From the NCBI GenBank assembly GCA_035999765.1, contig CP108521.1, forward strand, positions 7,626,001-7,690,000: a DNA stretch of 64,000 bases. Reading direction: 5' to 3'. Source of the DNA: Streptomyces sp. NBC_01231 (GTDB lineage: Bacteria > Actinomycetota > Actinomycetes > Streptomycetales > Streptomycetaceae). The notes under the pieces were generated by a model. That model did no database searches. It saw only the letters and a program-made list of their open reading frames with translations, and had not been told where the DNA came from. How positions within the stretch are numbered: position 1 is the first letter of the stretch; the number at the start of each line of letters is the position of its first letter. A program made the position numbers and the translations under genes. Shown here piece by piece: positions 42,064-51,405 of this stretch.

Positions 42064-44190
42064 TTACGCCGGGACGCTCGCCACGCCCGGGGCCAGGAAG
42101 GCCTTGCCGTTCACGCGCTCGGAGACACCCTCGCGGTCCAGGTACGGCGTGATGCCGCCCAGGTGGAAGGGCCAGCCGGCACCCGTGATCAGGCAGAGGT
42201 CGATGTCCTGGGCCTCGGCGACGACGCCCTCGTCGAGCATGAGCCCGATCTCCTGCGCCACGGTGTCGAGGACGCGCTCGCGGACCCGCTCCTCGGTGAG
42301 GACGGTGTCGCCCTGCTTCAGCAGCGCGGCTACCTCCGGGTCCAACTCCGGCTTGCCGCTGTCGTAGACGTAGAAGCCACGCTTGCCCGCCTTGACGACG
42401 GCCGCGAGGTTCTCGGAGACCGTGAAGCGGTCCGGGAAGGCCCGGTTGAGGGTCTCGGAGACGTGCAGGCCGATCGCCGGGCCGACCAACTCCAGGAGCA
42501 CCAGCGGGGACATCGGCAGTCCGAGCGGCTCGACGGCCTTCTCGGCGACCTCGACCGGGGTGCCCTCGTCGATGACGTTCTGGATCTCGCCCATGAAGCG
42601 GGTCAGGATGCGGTTGACGACGAACGCCGGGGCGTCCTTCACCAGAACCGCCGTCTTCTTCAGCTTCTTGGCGACACCGAACGCGGTGGCCAGCGAGGCG
42701 TCGTCGGTCTGCTCGCCGCGGACGATCTCGAGCAGCGGGAGGATCGCGACCGGGTTGAAGAAGTGGAAGCCCACGACCCGCTCGGGGTTCTTCAGCTTCG
42801 ACGCCATCTCGGTGACCGACAGCGAGGAGGTGTTGGTGGCGAGGATCGCGTGCGCCGGGGCGACCGCCTCGACCTCCGCGAACACCTGCTGCTTGACACC
42901 GATCTCCTCGAACACGGCCTCGATGATGAAGTCCGCGTCCGCGAAGCCCTCGGCCTTGTCCAGCACACCGGAGACCAGGGCCTTGAGGCGGTTGGCCTTG
43001 TCCTGGTTGATGCGGCCCTTGCCGAGCAGCTTGTCGATCTCGGCGTGGACGTAGCCCACACCCTTGTCGACGCGCTCCTGGTCGATGTCGGTCAGGACGA
43101 CCGGCACCTCGAGGCGGCGCAGGAACAGCAGCGCGAGCTGCGAGGCCATCAGACCGGCGCCGACGACACCCACCTTGGTGACCGGGCGGGCCAGCGACTT
43201 GTCCGGCGCACCGGCCGGGCGCTTGGCGCGCTTCTGCACCAGGTTGAACGCGTAGATGCCGGACCGCAGTTCGCCACCCATGATCAGGTCGGCGAGCGCC
43301 TTGTCCTCGGCGTCGTACCCCTGCTGGAGGTCGCCGTTCTTGGCGGCGGCGATGATGTCGAGGGCGCGGTAGGCGGCCGGAGCGGCCCCGTGCACCTTGC
43401 TGTCCGCGATGAAGCGGCCCTTGGCGACGGCCTGGTCCCAGGCCTCGCCGCGGTCGATCACCGGGCGCTCGACCTCGACGTCGCCCTTGAGGACCTGGGC
43501 GGTCCAGATCAGCGACTGCTCCAGGAAGTCGGCGCCCTCGAAGATCGCGTCGGCGATCCCGAGGTCGAAGACCTGCTGACCCTTGAGCTGCTTGTTCTGG
43601 TTGAGCGAGTTCTCGATGATCACCGAGACGGCCTTGTCGGCGCCGATCAGGTTCGGCAGCAGGGTGCAGCCGCCCCAGCCGGGGACCAGACCGAGGAAGA
43701 CCTCGGGGAGGGAGAACGCCGGGAGCGCCTTGGAGACGGTCCGGTACGCGCAGTGCAGACCGACCTCGACGCCGCCGCCCATCGCCGCGCCGTTGTAGTA
43801 CGCGAAGGTCGGGACCGCGATGCCGGCCAGCCGCTTGAAGACCTCGTGGCCGCCCTTGCCGATGGCCAGCGCGTCCTTGTGCTCCTTCAGCAGCTCGACG
43901 CCCTTGAGGTCGGCGCCGACGGCGAAGATGAACGGCTTGCCGGTGATGCCGACACCGACGATCTCGCCGGCCGTGGCCTCCTTCTCGACCTGGTCGATGG
44001 CGGTGTCGAGGTTCGCCAGCGACGCCGGACCGAAGGTGGTCGGCTTGGTGTGGTCGAAGCCGTTGTCCAGCGTGATGAGCGCGAACCGGCCCGCACCGAA
44101 CGGCAGGTCGAGGTGGCGGACGTGCGCCGACGTCACGACCTCGTCGGGGAACAGCTCGGCCGCGCCCTTCAGGAGTTCAGTGGTGCTCAC
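42064..44190 (-). CDS. fadB: Fatty acid oxidation complex alpha subunit (enoyl-CoA hydratase / 3-hydroxyacyl-CoA dehydrogenase)
   Basis: This bifunctional beta-oxidation enzyme has 708 residues. GTG 44190 overlaps the thiolase stop by 4 bp. The N-terminal crotonase domain carries ITGKPFIFAVGADLKG, the oxyanion-loop block YNGAAMGGGVEVGLHCAYR and EVFLGLVPGWGGCTLLP with its catalytic Glu. The Rossmann start VGVVGAGLMASQLALLFL marks the dehydrogenase half, followed by ATNTSSLSVTEMA and GFHFFNPVAILPLLEIVRG with the catalytic His. With FadA it degrades fatty acyl-CoA in the cytoplasm. Length and domain order are normal. Confidence 0.95.
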   Translation of the reverse strand: MSTTELLKGAAELFPDEVVTSAHVRHLDLPFGAGRFALITLDNGFDHTKPTTFGPASLANLDTAIDQVEKEATAGEIVGVGITGKPFIFAVGADLKGVELLKEHKDALAIGKGGHEVFKRLAGIAVPTFAYYNGAAMGGGVEVGLHCAYRTVSKALPAFSLPEVFLGLVPGWGGCTLLPNLIGADKAVSVIIENSLNQNKQLKGQQVFDLGIADAIFEGADFLEQSLIWTAQVLKGDVEVERPVIDRGEAWDQAVAKGRFIADSKVHGAAPAAYRALDIIAAAKNGDLQQGYDAEDKALADLIMGGELRSGIYAFNLVQKRAKRPAGAPDKSLARPVTKVGVVGAGLMASQLALLFLRRLEVPVVLTDIDQERVDKGVGYVHAEIDKLLGKGRINQDKANRLKALVSGVLDKAEGFADADFIIEAVFEEIGVKQQVFAEVEAVAPAHAILATNTSSLSVTEMASKLKNPERVVGFHFFNPVAILPLLEIVRGEQTDDASLATAFGVAKKLKKTAVLVKDAPAFVVNRILTRFMGEIQNVIDEGTPVEVAEKAVEPLGLPMSPLVLLELVGPAIGLHVSETLNRAFPDRFTVSENLAAVVKAGKRGFYVYDSGKPELDPEVAALLKQGDTVLTEERVRERVLDTVAQEIGLMLDEGVVAEAQDIDLCLITGAGWPFHLGGITPYLDREGVSERVNGKAFLAPGVASVPA

Positions 44191-45413
44191 TTGTCGCCTC
44201 CGGCGTCCTTGTGGTGCGGGTTCTCCCAGATGACCGTCGCGCCCATGCCGAAGCCGACGCACATGGTGGTGAGGCCGTAACGGACCTCCGGCTGCTCCTC
44301 GAACTGGCGGGCCAGCTGCGTCATCAGACGGACGCCGGAGGAGGCCAGCGGGTGGCCGTACGCGATGGCTCCGCCGTACTGGTTGACGCGGGCGTCGTCG
44401 TCCGCGATGCCGTAGTGCTCCAGGAAGGCCAGGACCTGGACCGCGAAGGCCTCGTTGACCTCGAAGAGGTTGATGTCCTCGATCGACAGACCGGCCTGGG
44501 CGAGGGCCTTCTCGGTGGCCGGGATCGGGCCGTAGCCCATGACCTCCGGCTCGACACCCGCGAAGGCGTAGGAGACCAGGCGCATCTTCACCGGCAGGTT
44601 GTGCTCGCGGGCGAAGTCCTCGCTCGCGATGATCGACGCGGTGGCGCCGTCGTTCAGACCGGCCGCGTTGCCGGCGGTTACCCGGCCGTGCACGCGGAAC
44701 GGGGTCTTGAGGCCGGAGAGGTTCTCCAGCGTGGTGCCCGGGCGCATGGGCTCGTCGGCGGTGACCAGACCCCAGCCCGTCTCACCGGCCTCGGCGTTGG
44801 TGCGGCGCACCGAGATCGGGACCAGGTCGGCCTGGATCTTGCCGTTGGCGTACGCCTTCGCGGCCTTCTCCTGCGAGCGCACCGCGTACTCGTCGGCGCG
44901 CTGCTTGGTGATGGTCGGGTAGCGGTCGTGCAGGTTCTCGGCGGTCATGCCCATGAACAGGGCGGACTCGTCGACCAGCTTCTCGCTGACGAAGCGCGGG
45001 TTCGGGTCCACGCCCTCACCCATCGGGTGGCGGCCCATGTGCTCGACACCACCGGCGATGACGGCGTCGTAGGCGCCGAACGCGATGGAGCCCGCGGTGG
45101 TGGTGACGGCCGTGAGCGCACCGGCGCACATGCGGTCGATCGAGTAGCCCGGGACCGACTGGGGGAGACCGGCGAGGATGCCGGCCGTGCGGCCCAGCGT
45201 CAGGCCCTGGTCGCCGATCTGCGTGGTCGCGGCGATGGCGACCTCGTCGATCTTCTTCGGGTCGAGGCCGGGGTTGCGGCGCAGCAGCTCCCGGATCGCC
45301 TTCACGACGAGGTCGTCGGCCCGGGTCTCGTGGTAGATGCCCTTCGGGCCCGCCTTGCCGAACGGGGTGCGGACGCCGTCGACGAAGACGACGTCCTTGA
45401 CGGTACGAGGCAC
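44187..45413 (-). CDS. fadA: Acetyl-CoA acyltransferase (thiolase)
   Basis: This thiolase has 408 residues. The acyl-accepting Cys96 lies in SIDRMCAGAL, and His354 in AYGHPLASSG and Cys385 in TMCVGFGMG complete the triad. It catalyses thiolytic release of acetyl-CoA in beta-oxidation. It is the first gene of the fadA-fadB pair, with the 4-bp overlap typical of a tight enzyme complex. A GC-rich 16-bp palindrome lies 45 bp upstream of its start. Confidence 0.95.
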   Translation of the reverse strand: MPRTVKDVVFVDGVRTPFGKAGPKGIYHETRADDLVVKAIRELLRRNPGLDPKKIDEVAIAATTQIGDQGLTLGRTAGILAGLPQSVPGYSIDRMCAGALTAVTTTAGSIAFGAYDAVIAGGVEHMGRHPMGEGVDPNPRFVSEKLVDESALFMGMTAENLHDRYPTITKQRADEYAVRSQEKAAKAYANGKIQADLVPISVRRTNAEAGETGWGLVTADEPMRPGTTLENLSGLKTPFRVHGRVTAGNAAGLNDGATASIIASEDFAREHNLPVKMRLVSYAFAGVEPEVMGYGPIPATEKALAQAGLSIEDINLFEVNEAFAVQVLAFLEHYGIADDDARVNQYGGAIAYGHPLASSGVRLMTQLARQFEEQPEVRYGLTTMCVGFGMGATVIWENPHHKDAGGDK

Positions 45414-45457
45414 GATGGCTCTCCTCCAGGGTGCGGGATCGGCACTGCTGCGATGCG

Positions 45458-45473
45458 CTGAGCGCGCGCTCAG
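45458..45473. promoter_or_regulatory. 16-bp palindrome upstream of fadA (TetR-type operator candidate)
   Basis: CTGAGCGCGCGCTCAG is a perfect palindrome 45 bp before the fadA start. A second small inverted repeat, TACTTATGAGTA, lies 10 bp further upstream. Fatty-acid genes in actinobacteria are often controlled by TetR-family FadR-like repressors that use such sites. No regulator gene is adjacent. Confidence 0.5.
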
Positions 45474-45532
45474 TACCCATGCTACTTATGAGTAACGTAG
45501 CTGCACAGTCCCCCCGCCCCAAGCGGCGAACG

Positions 45533-46570
45533 TCACACTTTCGGCGGCGCCGTCGAGCCCCGCGGAGTCAGTACCGGAGTGGGCACGGGATGGGACCCAG
45601 GGCCCTCTCCCATGATCACACCGAACAGTGTCCGGGCCGCCTCCGCCCCGAAACCGTGCACGTCGTGGCTCATCGCGGAGAGGGTCGGATGCGTGAGCCG
45701 GCACAGCTGGGAGTCGTCCCAGGCGAGCAGGGAGACGTCGTCCGGCACGCTCAGCCCCATCTCGGCGGCCACCGAGAGCCCCGCCACGGCCATGATGTCG
45801 TTGTCGTACACGATGGCGGTCGGCCGGTCCGGGGGCGCCGCCGTCAGCAGCGCCCGCGTCGCCCGCGCCCCCGCCTCCCCGGAGTAGTCCGTGGCCACCT
45901 GCCGCGCCCCGGCCAGCTTCAGCGCGCGGGCCGCCTCGTCGAAGGCGGCGGTACGCATGGAGGTGTGCCCGAGGGCCGCCGCGCCCCCGACCCGGGCGAT
46001 CCGCCGGTGCCCGAGCGCCGCGAGATAGCGCACCGCCTCCGTCACTGCGTCGGCGTCCTCGGTCCACACGGAGGTGAGGCCACCGGTCAGCGAGGGGTGC
46101 CCGACGGCGACCGCCGGCATCCCGAGCCGCTCGACCCCGGCCACCCGGGGATCGTCCGCGCGGAAGTCGACGAGGATGGATCCGCCGATCTGCCGCCCCC
46201 GCCACCAGGTCTCCTGGAGCCCGACCTCCTCCTCCACGCTCCGCACCAGCCGCAGCAGCAACGAGCAGGAACGCTCGATCAGGACGCTCTCCACCCCCGA
46301 GACGAAGTCCATGTAGAAGGGCTCCAGGCCGAGCAGCCGGGCGGGCCGGCAGATCGCCAGCCCCACCACGTCCACTCGCGACCCGGCCAGCGTCCGGGCG
46401 GTCGGGCTCGGCGCCCAGCCCAGTTCCCGGGCCGCCTCGAAGATCCGGTCGCGGGTCGCCTCCGACAGGCCCGGCTTGTGGTTGAAGGCGAGGGACACGG
46501 CCCCCTTGGACACGCCGGCGCGCGCGGCGACGTCCTTGATGGTGACGCGGGAGGCCGACTGGGCTGTCAT
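45533..46570 (-). CDS. LacI-family transcriptional regulator
   Basis: This is a 345-residue repressor. The N-terminal helix-turn-helix and hinge are classic (VTIKDVAARAGVSKGAVSLAFNHKPGLSEATRDRIFEAARELGWAPSPTARTLAG, residues 9-63), followed by a periplasmic-binding-protein-like effector domain. Its ATG overlaps the beta-mannosidase stop by 4 bp (ATGA), so it is made with the enzyme. The obvious local target is the operator-like word at 49060-49073 between the beta-mannosidase and the importer, with a manno-oligosaccharide or mannose as likely inducer. The same word at 8245-8258 suggests a second target. Confidence 0.93.
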   Translation of the reverse strand: MTAQSASRVTIKDVAARAGVSKGAVSLAFNHKPGLSEATRDRIFEAARELGWAPSPTARTLAGSRVDVVGLAICRPARLLGLEPFYMDFVSGVESVLIERSCSLLLRLVRSVEEEVGLQETWWRGRQIGGSILVDFRADDPRVAGVERLGMPAVAVGHPSLTGGLTSVWTEDADAVTEAVRYLAALGHRRIARVGGAAALGHTSMRTAAFDEAARALKLAGARQVATDYSGEAGARATRALLTAAPPDRPTAIVYDNDIMAVAGLSVAAEMGLSVPDDVSLLAWDDSQLCRLTHPTLSAMSHDVHGFGAEAARTLFGVIMGEGPGSHPVPTPVLTPRGSTAPPKV

Positions 46571-48981
46571 CGATGGGGCTCCATGCAGTACAAGGCTTCG
46601 CGGGCGGCGGCTGCGTCCCGACCGTCCCGAGCCTTCCACCCCCGCACACCGATGGTCACCCGTTCTCCGGGCAGCAGCGTGAGGCGCCCCCGGTCGGCCC
46701 GCGCCGCCGGATCCAGCCGGTCGGCCTGGAGCAGCAGATCCCGTACCAGGGTGCGCGCCGTCACCTCGATCCCGCCCGGCACCAGCGCGACGTCGAACTC
46801 CGGCCGGGGATAGGGGATCTCGCGGTCCGCGGCCGGGAAGTGCAGGGCACGCAGCGCTTCCCCGGTCCCGGCGTCGCTCGAGCGGGGGGACCCCCATGCG
46901 TCCGCGACCAGAAACTCCTTGGGGCCCACGGGCTCCAGCTCCCGCGGCACCCCGAAGTCCGCCACCGACCGCGCCCCGGCCGTGAAGCTCACGCTCGCCG
47001 TGCCGATCACCAGCCCCTCGACGGACATCCGCCGCAGGGTCAGGGTGCCGGACCATGCCTGCGCCGACTGGTTGACGGCGGCCGACACCAGCCCCCGCTC
47101 CCGCGCCTGAAGGGTGAGCAGCCGGTCCGCGTACAGCCGCCGCAGTTCGTGGTACAGCGGCTTCTCACGGCCGTCCCCGTCGATCGCCGCCCATGACGTC
47201 ACCGGCCAGCAGTCGTTGAGCTGCCAGACCACCGTGCCCGCGCACACCGGCCAGTGCGACCGCCAGTGCTCGATCCCGGCGGCGACCGCACGGGCCTGGT
47301 TGATCTGCGTGAGGTAGTGCCAGCGGTCGAAGTCCCCCTCCGGGAGGGCGAAATGACGGGCCAGCCCGCGCTCCAGCTTGCCGTTGCCGTCGTCGGCCTT
47401 CTGGTGGTGCAGCATCCCGGGGGAGTCCGGGGCGAGCTCCTCACCCGGCAGCGCGCGTCGCAGCGTGGCGTACGCGGGCGGCGCCTGCCATCCGAACTCG
47501 GCGACGAAACGCGGCACGTTCGCGCGGTAGTCCGCGTAGTCCTCCCGGTTCCACACCTCCCACGAATGGTGCGTACCGTGCGCCGGATCGTTCGGATGGT
47601 GCTCCCACGACCCGGACCAGGGACTGCCCGCCGCGTACGGCCGCGTCGGATCCAACTCGGCCACCACCCGCGGCAGTACGCCCAGGTAGTACCCCTCGCC
47701 CCAGGAGTCCCCGGCCAGCCGCTCCTCCCACCCCCAGTCCCTGAACCCCCACAGGTTCTCGTTGTTGCCGTTCCACAGGACCAGCGAGGGATGCGGCATC
47801 AGCCGTACGACGTTCTCGCGGGCCTCCGCCTCCACCTCGCCGCGCAGCGGCTGCTCCTCCGGGTAGGCCGCACACGCGAACGGGAAGTCCTGCCAGACCA
47901 GCAGCCCGAGTTCGTCGCAGGCGTCGTAGAAGTCCTCGCTCTCGTAGATCCCGCCGCCCCACACGCGCACCAGGTCCACACCGGCGTCGGCCGCCTGCCG
48001 CAGCCGCTCCCGGTAGCGGTCCCGGCCGATCCGGGACGGGAACACGTCGTCCGGGATCCAGTTCACGCCCCGCGCGAACAGCCGCTCCCCGTTGACGACG
48101 AAGGTGAAACCGGTGCCGTGCGGGTCGGGCCGACGGTCCAGTTCGACGGTCCTGAAACCGATCCGGCGCCGCCACACGTCCAGCGGGCGGTCCTCGTGAA
48201 GGAGCGTCAACTCGACGTTGTACAGCGGCTGTTCGCCGTAGCCACGCGGCCACCACAGTCGTACGTCAGGCACCTCGATCCGTACGGTCCCGGTCGTCCC
48301 GTCGATCTCCGCACGCGCCCGCACCCCGCCGACCGTCGCCTCCACCGCGAGCTCCGCCTCGACCCGGGAGCGCTCGACGTCCACCCGCACCTCGACCCGC
48401 CCCAGACCGTCCTCGACGGTCACCAGCGGGCGCACCCGCGCGATCCTGGCCGTCGACCACCGCTCCAGCCGCACCGGCCGCCAGATCCCGGCCGTCACCA
48501 GGGTCGGCCCCCAGTCCCAGCCGAAGGAGCAGGCCATCTTGCGGATGTACTGGTACGGCTCGGCATAGGCGGCGGGCCGCTCGCCCAACTGCCCGCGCAC
48601 GGCCTCCGCCTCGGCGTACGCGGAGGCGAACCGCACCGACAGCCGCCCGCCGAGGCCGGTCACGTCGAAGCGGTACGAGCGGTGCATGTTCCGCGTCCGG
48701 CCGAGGGGCCGGCCGTCGAGCAGGACTTCGGCGACGGTGTCGAGGCCGTCGAAGACCAGGTCGGTCTGCTCGTGCCCGTTCGTCGCCGCCAGGTCGGTCT
48801 CGTACGTCCACTCGCGTCGTCCCACCCACGCGACCTCGGTCTCGCCCTGTCCGAGGAACGGGTCCGGGATCACCCCCGCCGCCAGCAGATCGGTGTGCAC
48901 GCAACCCGGCACGGTCGCCGGGAGCCGGTCCCCCTCATGCTTCAGGATCCAGTCCTCGGTGAGCGGTGTGGCCTCCAGCAT
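46567..48981 (-). CDS. Beta-mannosidase, GH2
   Basis: This intracellular enzyme has 804 residues, usual for GH2 beta-mannosidases. It shows the sugar-binding jelly roll (WVGRREWTYETDL, FDGLDTVAEVLLDG), an Ig-like domain and a TIM barrel with the acid/base Glu408 in WNGNNENLWG and the nucleophile Glu495 in VAEFGWQ. YIRKMACSFGWDWGPTL and WGGGIYESEDFYDACDELGLLVWQDF are characteristic of mannosidases rather than beta-galactosidases. ATG 48981 was preferred over GTG 48987 because GGGAG would abut the latter. It would hydrolyse imported beta-1,4-manno-oligosaccharides. It lies divergent to an ABC importer and upstream of its LacI regulator. Confidence 0.95.
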   Translation of the reverse strand: MLEATPLTEDWILKHEGDRLPATVPGCVHTDLLAAGVIPDPFLGQGETEVAWVGRREWTYETDLAATNGHEQTDLVFDGLDTVAEVLLDGRPLGRTRNMHRSYRFDVTGLGGRLSVRFASAYAEAEAVRGQLGERPAAYAEPYQYIRKMACSFGWDWGPTLVTAGIWRPVRLERWSTARIARVRPLVTVEDGLGRVEVRVDVERSRVEAELAVEATVGGVRARAEIDGTTGTVRIEVPDVRLWWPRGYGEQPLYNVELTLLHEDRPLDVWRRRIGFRTVELDRRPDPHGTGFTFVVNGERLFARGVNWIPDDVFPSRIGRDRYRERLRQAADAGVDLVRVWGGGIYESEDFYDACDELGLLVWQDFPFACAAYPEEQPLRGEVEAEARENVVRLMPHPSLVLWNGNNENLWGFRDWGWEERLAGDSWGEGYYLGVLPRVVAELDPTRPYAAGSPWSGSWEHHPNDPAHGTHHSWEVWNREDYADYRANVPRFVAEFGWQAPPAYATLRRALPGEELAPDSPGMLHHQKADDGNGKLERGLARHFALPEGDFDRWHYLTQINQARAVAAGIEHWRSHWPVCAGTVVWQLNDCWPVTSWAAIDGDGREKPLYHELRRLYADRLLTLQARERGLVSAAVNQSAQAWSGTLTLRRMSVEGLVIGTASVSFTAGARSVADFGVPRELEPVGPKEFLVADAWGSPRSSDAGTGEALRALHFPAADREIPYPRPEFDVALVPGGIEVTARTLVRDLLLQADRLDPAARADRGRLTLLPGERVTIGVRGWKARDGRDAAAAREALYCMEPHR

Positions 48982-49059
48982 GCGCACTCCCTAAACCGGT
49001 CTATCCCAGCATTGAGCGCCATTTCTTCATCGTTGGCGGGAATCGGACTTTACCGGTTG

Positions 49060-49073
49060 AGAAAGCGCTGTCA
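49060..49073. promoter_or_regulatory. LacI-type operator in the mannoside divergent promoter
   Basis: AGAAAGCGCTGTCA is the exact reverse complement of TGACAGCGCTTTCT at 8245-8258. It lies 60 bp before the binding-protein gene and 79 bp before the beta-mannosidase gene, where one bound repressor could control both. The AGCGCT core is usual for LacI-family sites. Confidence 0.7.
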
Positions 49074-49132
49074 GAGTGCCGAATCAGCCATCTCGTACGT
49101 GCTCGTCCGTCCCATGAACGGAGCTGATGCAC

Positions 49133-50446
49133 ATGAACCGCCGTCACATCCTCGCCATGGTCGTCGGGGCCGCCCTGCTGGTACCCGGCTGCACCGGCAC
49201 CGGAGGAACGTCGAAGGGCGCCGACGCCAAGGCGCCCGACGATCCGTCGAAGGTCACCGGAACCATCAAGGTCCTCACCGTGCGGACCGACCTCGTGCAG
49301 GACGGCACGATGAAGAAGTACGCCGCCGAGTTCAACAAGACCTATCCGAAGGTCAAGGTCGAGTTCGAGGCCCTCACGAACTACGAGTCCGAAGTCAAGA
49401 TCCGTATGAACACGGAGAACTACGGCGATGTGCTGCTGATCCCCGCGGTGATCAAGAAGAGCGACTACCCGAAGTTCTTCGCCTCCCTGGGGACCCGGCA
49501 GGAGCGCGGCAAGAAGTACCGCTTCACCGACTTCACCACCGTCGACGGCAAGGTCTACGGACAGACCCCGGTCGGGGTGAGTCCCGGGTTCGTCTACAAC
49601 AAGCGGGTCTGGAAGGAGGCCGGCGTCACCGACTGGCCCACCACCCCGGCCGAGTTCCTCGACGACCTCAAGGCGATCAAGTCCAAGACCGACGCGATCC
49701 CGTACTACACCAACTTCGCGGCCGGCTGGACGCTGACCTCGTGGACGTCCGTCAACGGCTCCGTCCACTGCGACGCCAAGGCGACCGACAAGCTGGCCGA
49801 GGGCGACCCGTGGGCGAAGGACGCCGACCTGCGCGTGGGCGACACCCTGCTGTACGACACGGTCAAGTCGGGCCTGATCGAGAAGGACCCGACGACCAGC
49901 AACTGGGAGCAGTCCAAGCCCCGGACGGCGAAGGGCGAGATCGCCACCCAGTGGCTCGGCACCTGGGCGATCGTCCAGTTCCAGGACGCCGCCAAGAAGG
50001 CCGGCGTGAACCCCGACGACATCGGCTTCATGCCCTTCCCGTCCCAGGTGGACGGAAAGTTCTGCGCGGTGATCGGCCCCGACTACAACCAGGCCGTCAA
50101 CGTCCACTCGAAGCACAAGGACGCGGCCCGCGCCTGGATCGACTGGTTCACCGACAAGTCGACCTATGCCCAGGACAACCTGGCCATCTCCCCGCTCAAG
50201 GACGCGCCGCTGCCCGCCGTGATGAAGCCGTACGAGGACGCGGGCGTGAAGTTCATCGAGGTGGACGACGGCAAGGGCGCCCAGGTCAAGAGCATCGACA
50301 ACCAGTCGGAGACCGGCATCTACGCACCCGAGTACCGGCAGAAGCTCGTCGACCTCGCCCGCGGCGCCCGCAAGGGCAGCCTCGACGACTTCTTCGCCGA
50401 CCTCAGCGAGCGCTGGACCGAGGCGCAGAAGAACTCGGGCTCCTGA
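49133..50446 (+). CDS. Sugar-binding lipoprotein of the mannoside importer
   Basis: This substrate-binding protein has 437 residues. ATG 49133 is 9 bp after GGAG; the ATG at 49127 is too close. The signal ends in a lipobox (LVPGC, about residues 16-20). The body shows blocks typical of CUT1 binding proteins, such as KYAAEFNKTYPKVKVEFEALTNYESEVKIRM and GQTPVGVSPGFVYNKRVWKEAG. The neighbouring beta-mannosidase suggests manno-oligosaccharides as ligand. The permease gene begins at the last base of its stop (TGATG). Confidence 0.9.
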   Translation: MNRRHILAMVVGAALLVPGCTGTGGTSKGADAKAPDDPSKVTGTIKVLTVRTDLVQDGTMKKYAAEFNKTYPKVKVEFEALTNYESEVKIRMNTENYGDVLLIPAVIKKSDYPKFFASLGTRQERGKKYRFTDFTTVDGKVYGQTPVGVSPGFVYNKRVWKEAGVTDWPTTPAEFLDDLKAIKSKTDAIPYYTNFAAGWTLTSWTSVNGSVHCDAKATDKLAEGDPWAKDADLRVGDTLLYDTVKSGLIEKDPTTSNWEQSKPRTAKGEIATQWLGTWAIVQFQDAAKKAGVNPDDIGFMPFPSQVDGKFCAVIGPDYNQAVNVHSKHKDAARAWIDWFTDKSTYAQDNLAISPLKDAPLPAVMKPYEDAGVKFIEVDDGKGAQVKSIDNQSETGIYAPEYRQKLVDLARGARKGSLDDFFADLSERWTEAQKNSGS

Positions 50447-51405
50447 TGGCGGACGTCACCGAGAAGACGGCCTTCCGGTCCGGGGCGGGCGCGGCACCCG
50501 CCGCCCCCGCCCCGGCCCCCGCCCCACCCCGGCGGCGGCTGCGGCTGCGGCGGGGCATCACCCCCTGGCTCTTCCTGATCGCCCCGCTCGCCCTGCTGAT
50601 CACCTTCACCTACGTGCCGATCGCCAACATGGCCGCGTACAGCCTCACCGACTGGGACGGTGTGAGCCCGGAACTGAACTACACGGGCGTCGGGAACTAC
50701 ACCGAGATCTTCACCCGGGAAGACCTCTTCCGGGTCTTCTTCGTCAGCGGCTACTACCTCGCTGCCTCCGTCGTGCAGATCGTCGCCGCGCTCTACTTCG
50801 CGACGATCCTGAGCTTCAACGTCCGGTTCCGGAACTTCTTCAAGGGCGTGCTCTTCTTCCCGTACCTGATCAACGGGGTCGCGATCGGCTTCGTGTTCCT
50901 CTACTTCTTCCAGGACGGCGGCACCCTCGACTCGGTGCTGAGCCTGTTCGGCTACCACTCCGACCACGCCTGGCTCGGCACCCCGGTCTCGGCGAACACC
51001 TCGCTGGCCGGCGTCTCGGTCTGGCGCTACATGGGCGTGAACTTCGTCCTGTTCCTCGGCGCGATCCAGTCCATCCCGGGGGAGTTGTACGAGGCCGCGG
51101 AACTGGACGGCGCGAACCGCTGGCACCAGTTCCGCTACATCATCGCGCCCGGCATCAAACCCGTGGTCACCCTCACGGTGATCCTGTCGATCTCCGGCTC
51201 GCTGTCCGCCTTCGAGATCCCGTACATCATGACCGGCGGGGCGACCGGTACCGCGACCTTCGTGATCCAGACGCTGAACCTGGCCTTCCGCTTCAACAAG
51301 ACGGGGCTCGCCTCGGCGGCCGCGATCGTGCTGCTGCTGATCATCCTGCTGGTGACCTGGGTACAGCGGCGCCTCGTCCCCGACGACAGGGTGGACCTCG
51401 TATGA
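50446..51405 (+). CDS. Sugar ABC transporter permease (MalF type, mannoside locus)
   Basis: This permease has 319 residues with a start that shares one base with the previous stop. The N-terminal 40 residues are an Ala/Pro run followed by an Arg-rich stretch. About six helices follow, with the EAA loop YEAAELDGANRWHQFRYIIAPGIKPV. It is the second gene of a three-gene importer with no ATPase. Confidence 0.92.
   Translation: MADVTEKTAFRSGAGAAPAAPAPAPAPPRRRLRLRRGITPWLFLIAPLALLITFTYVPIANMAAYSLTDWDGVSPELNYTGVGNYTEIFTREDLFRVFFVSGYYLAASVVQIVAALYFATILSFNVRFRNFFKGVLFFPYLINGVAIGFVFLYFFQDGGTLDSVLSLFGYHSDHAWLGTPVSANTSLAGVSVWRYMGVNFVLFLGAIQSIPGELYEAAELDGANRWHQFRYIIAPGIKPVVTLTVILSISGSLSAFEIPYIMTGGATGTATFVIQTLNLAFRFNKTGLASAAAIVLLLIILLVTWVQRRLVPDDRVDLV

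Noticed and set aside
47254..50445. Very long plus-strand open frame reading into the mannoside permease
   Set aside because: Only the part from 50446 encodes a permease. The upstream part is antisense to the GH2 gene or out of frame with the binding-protein gene.
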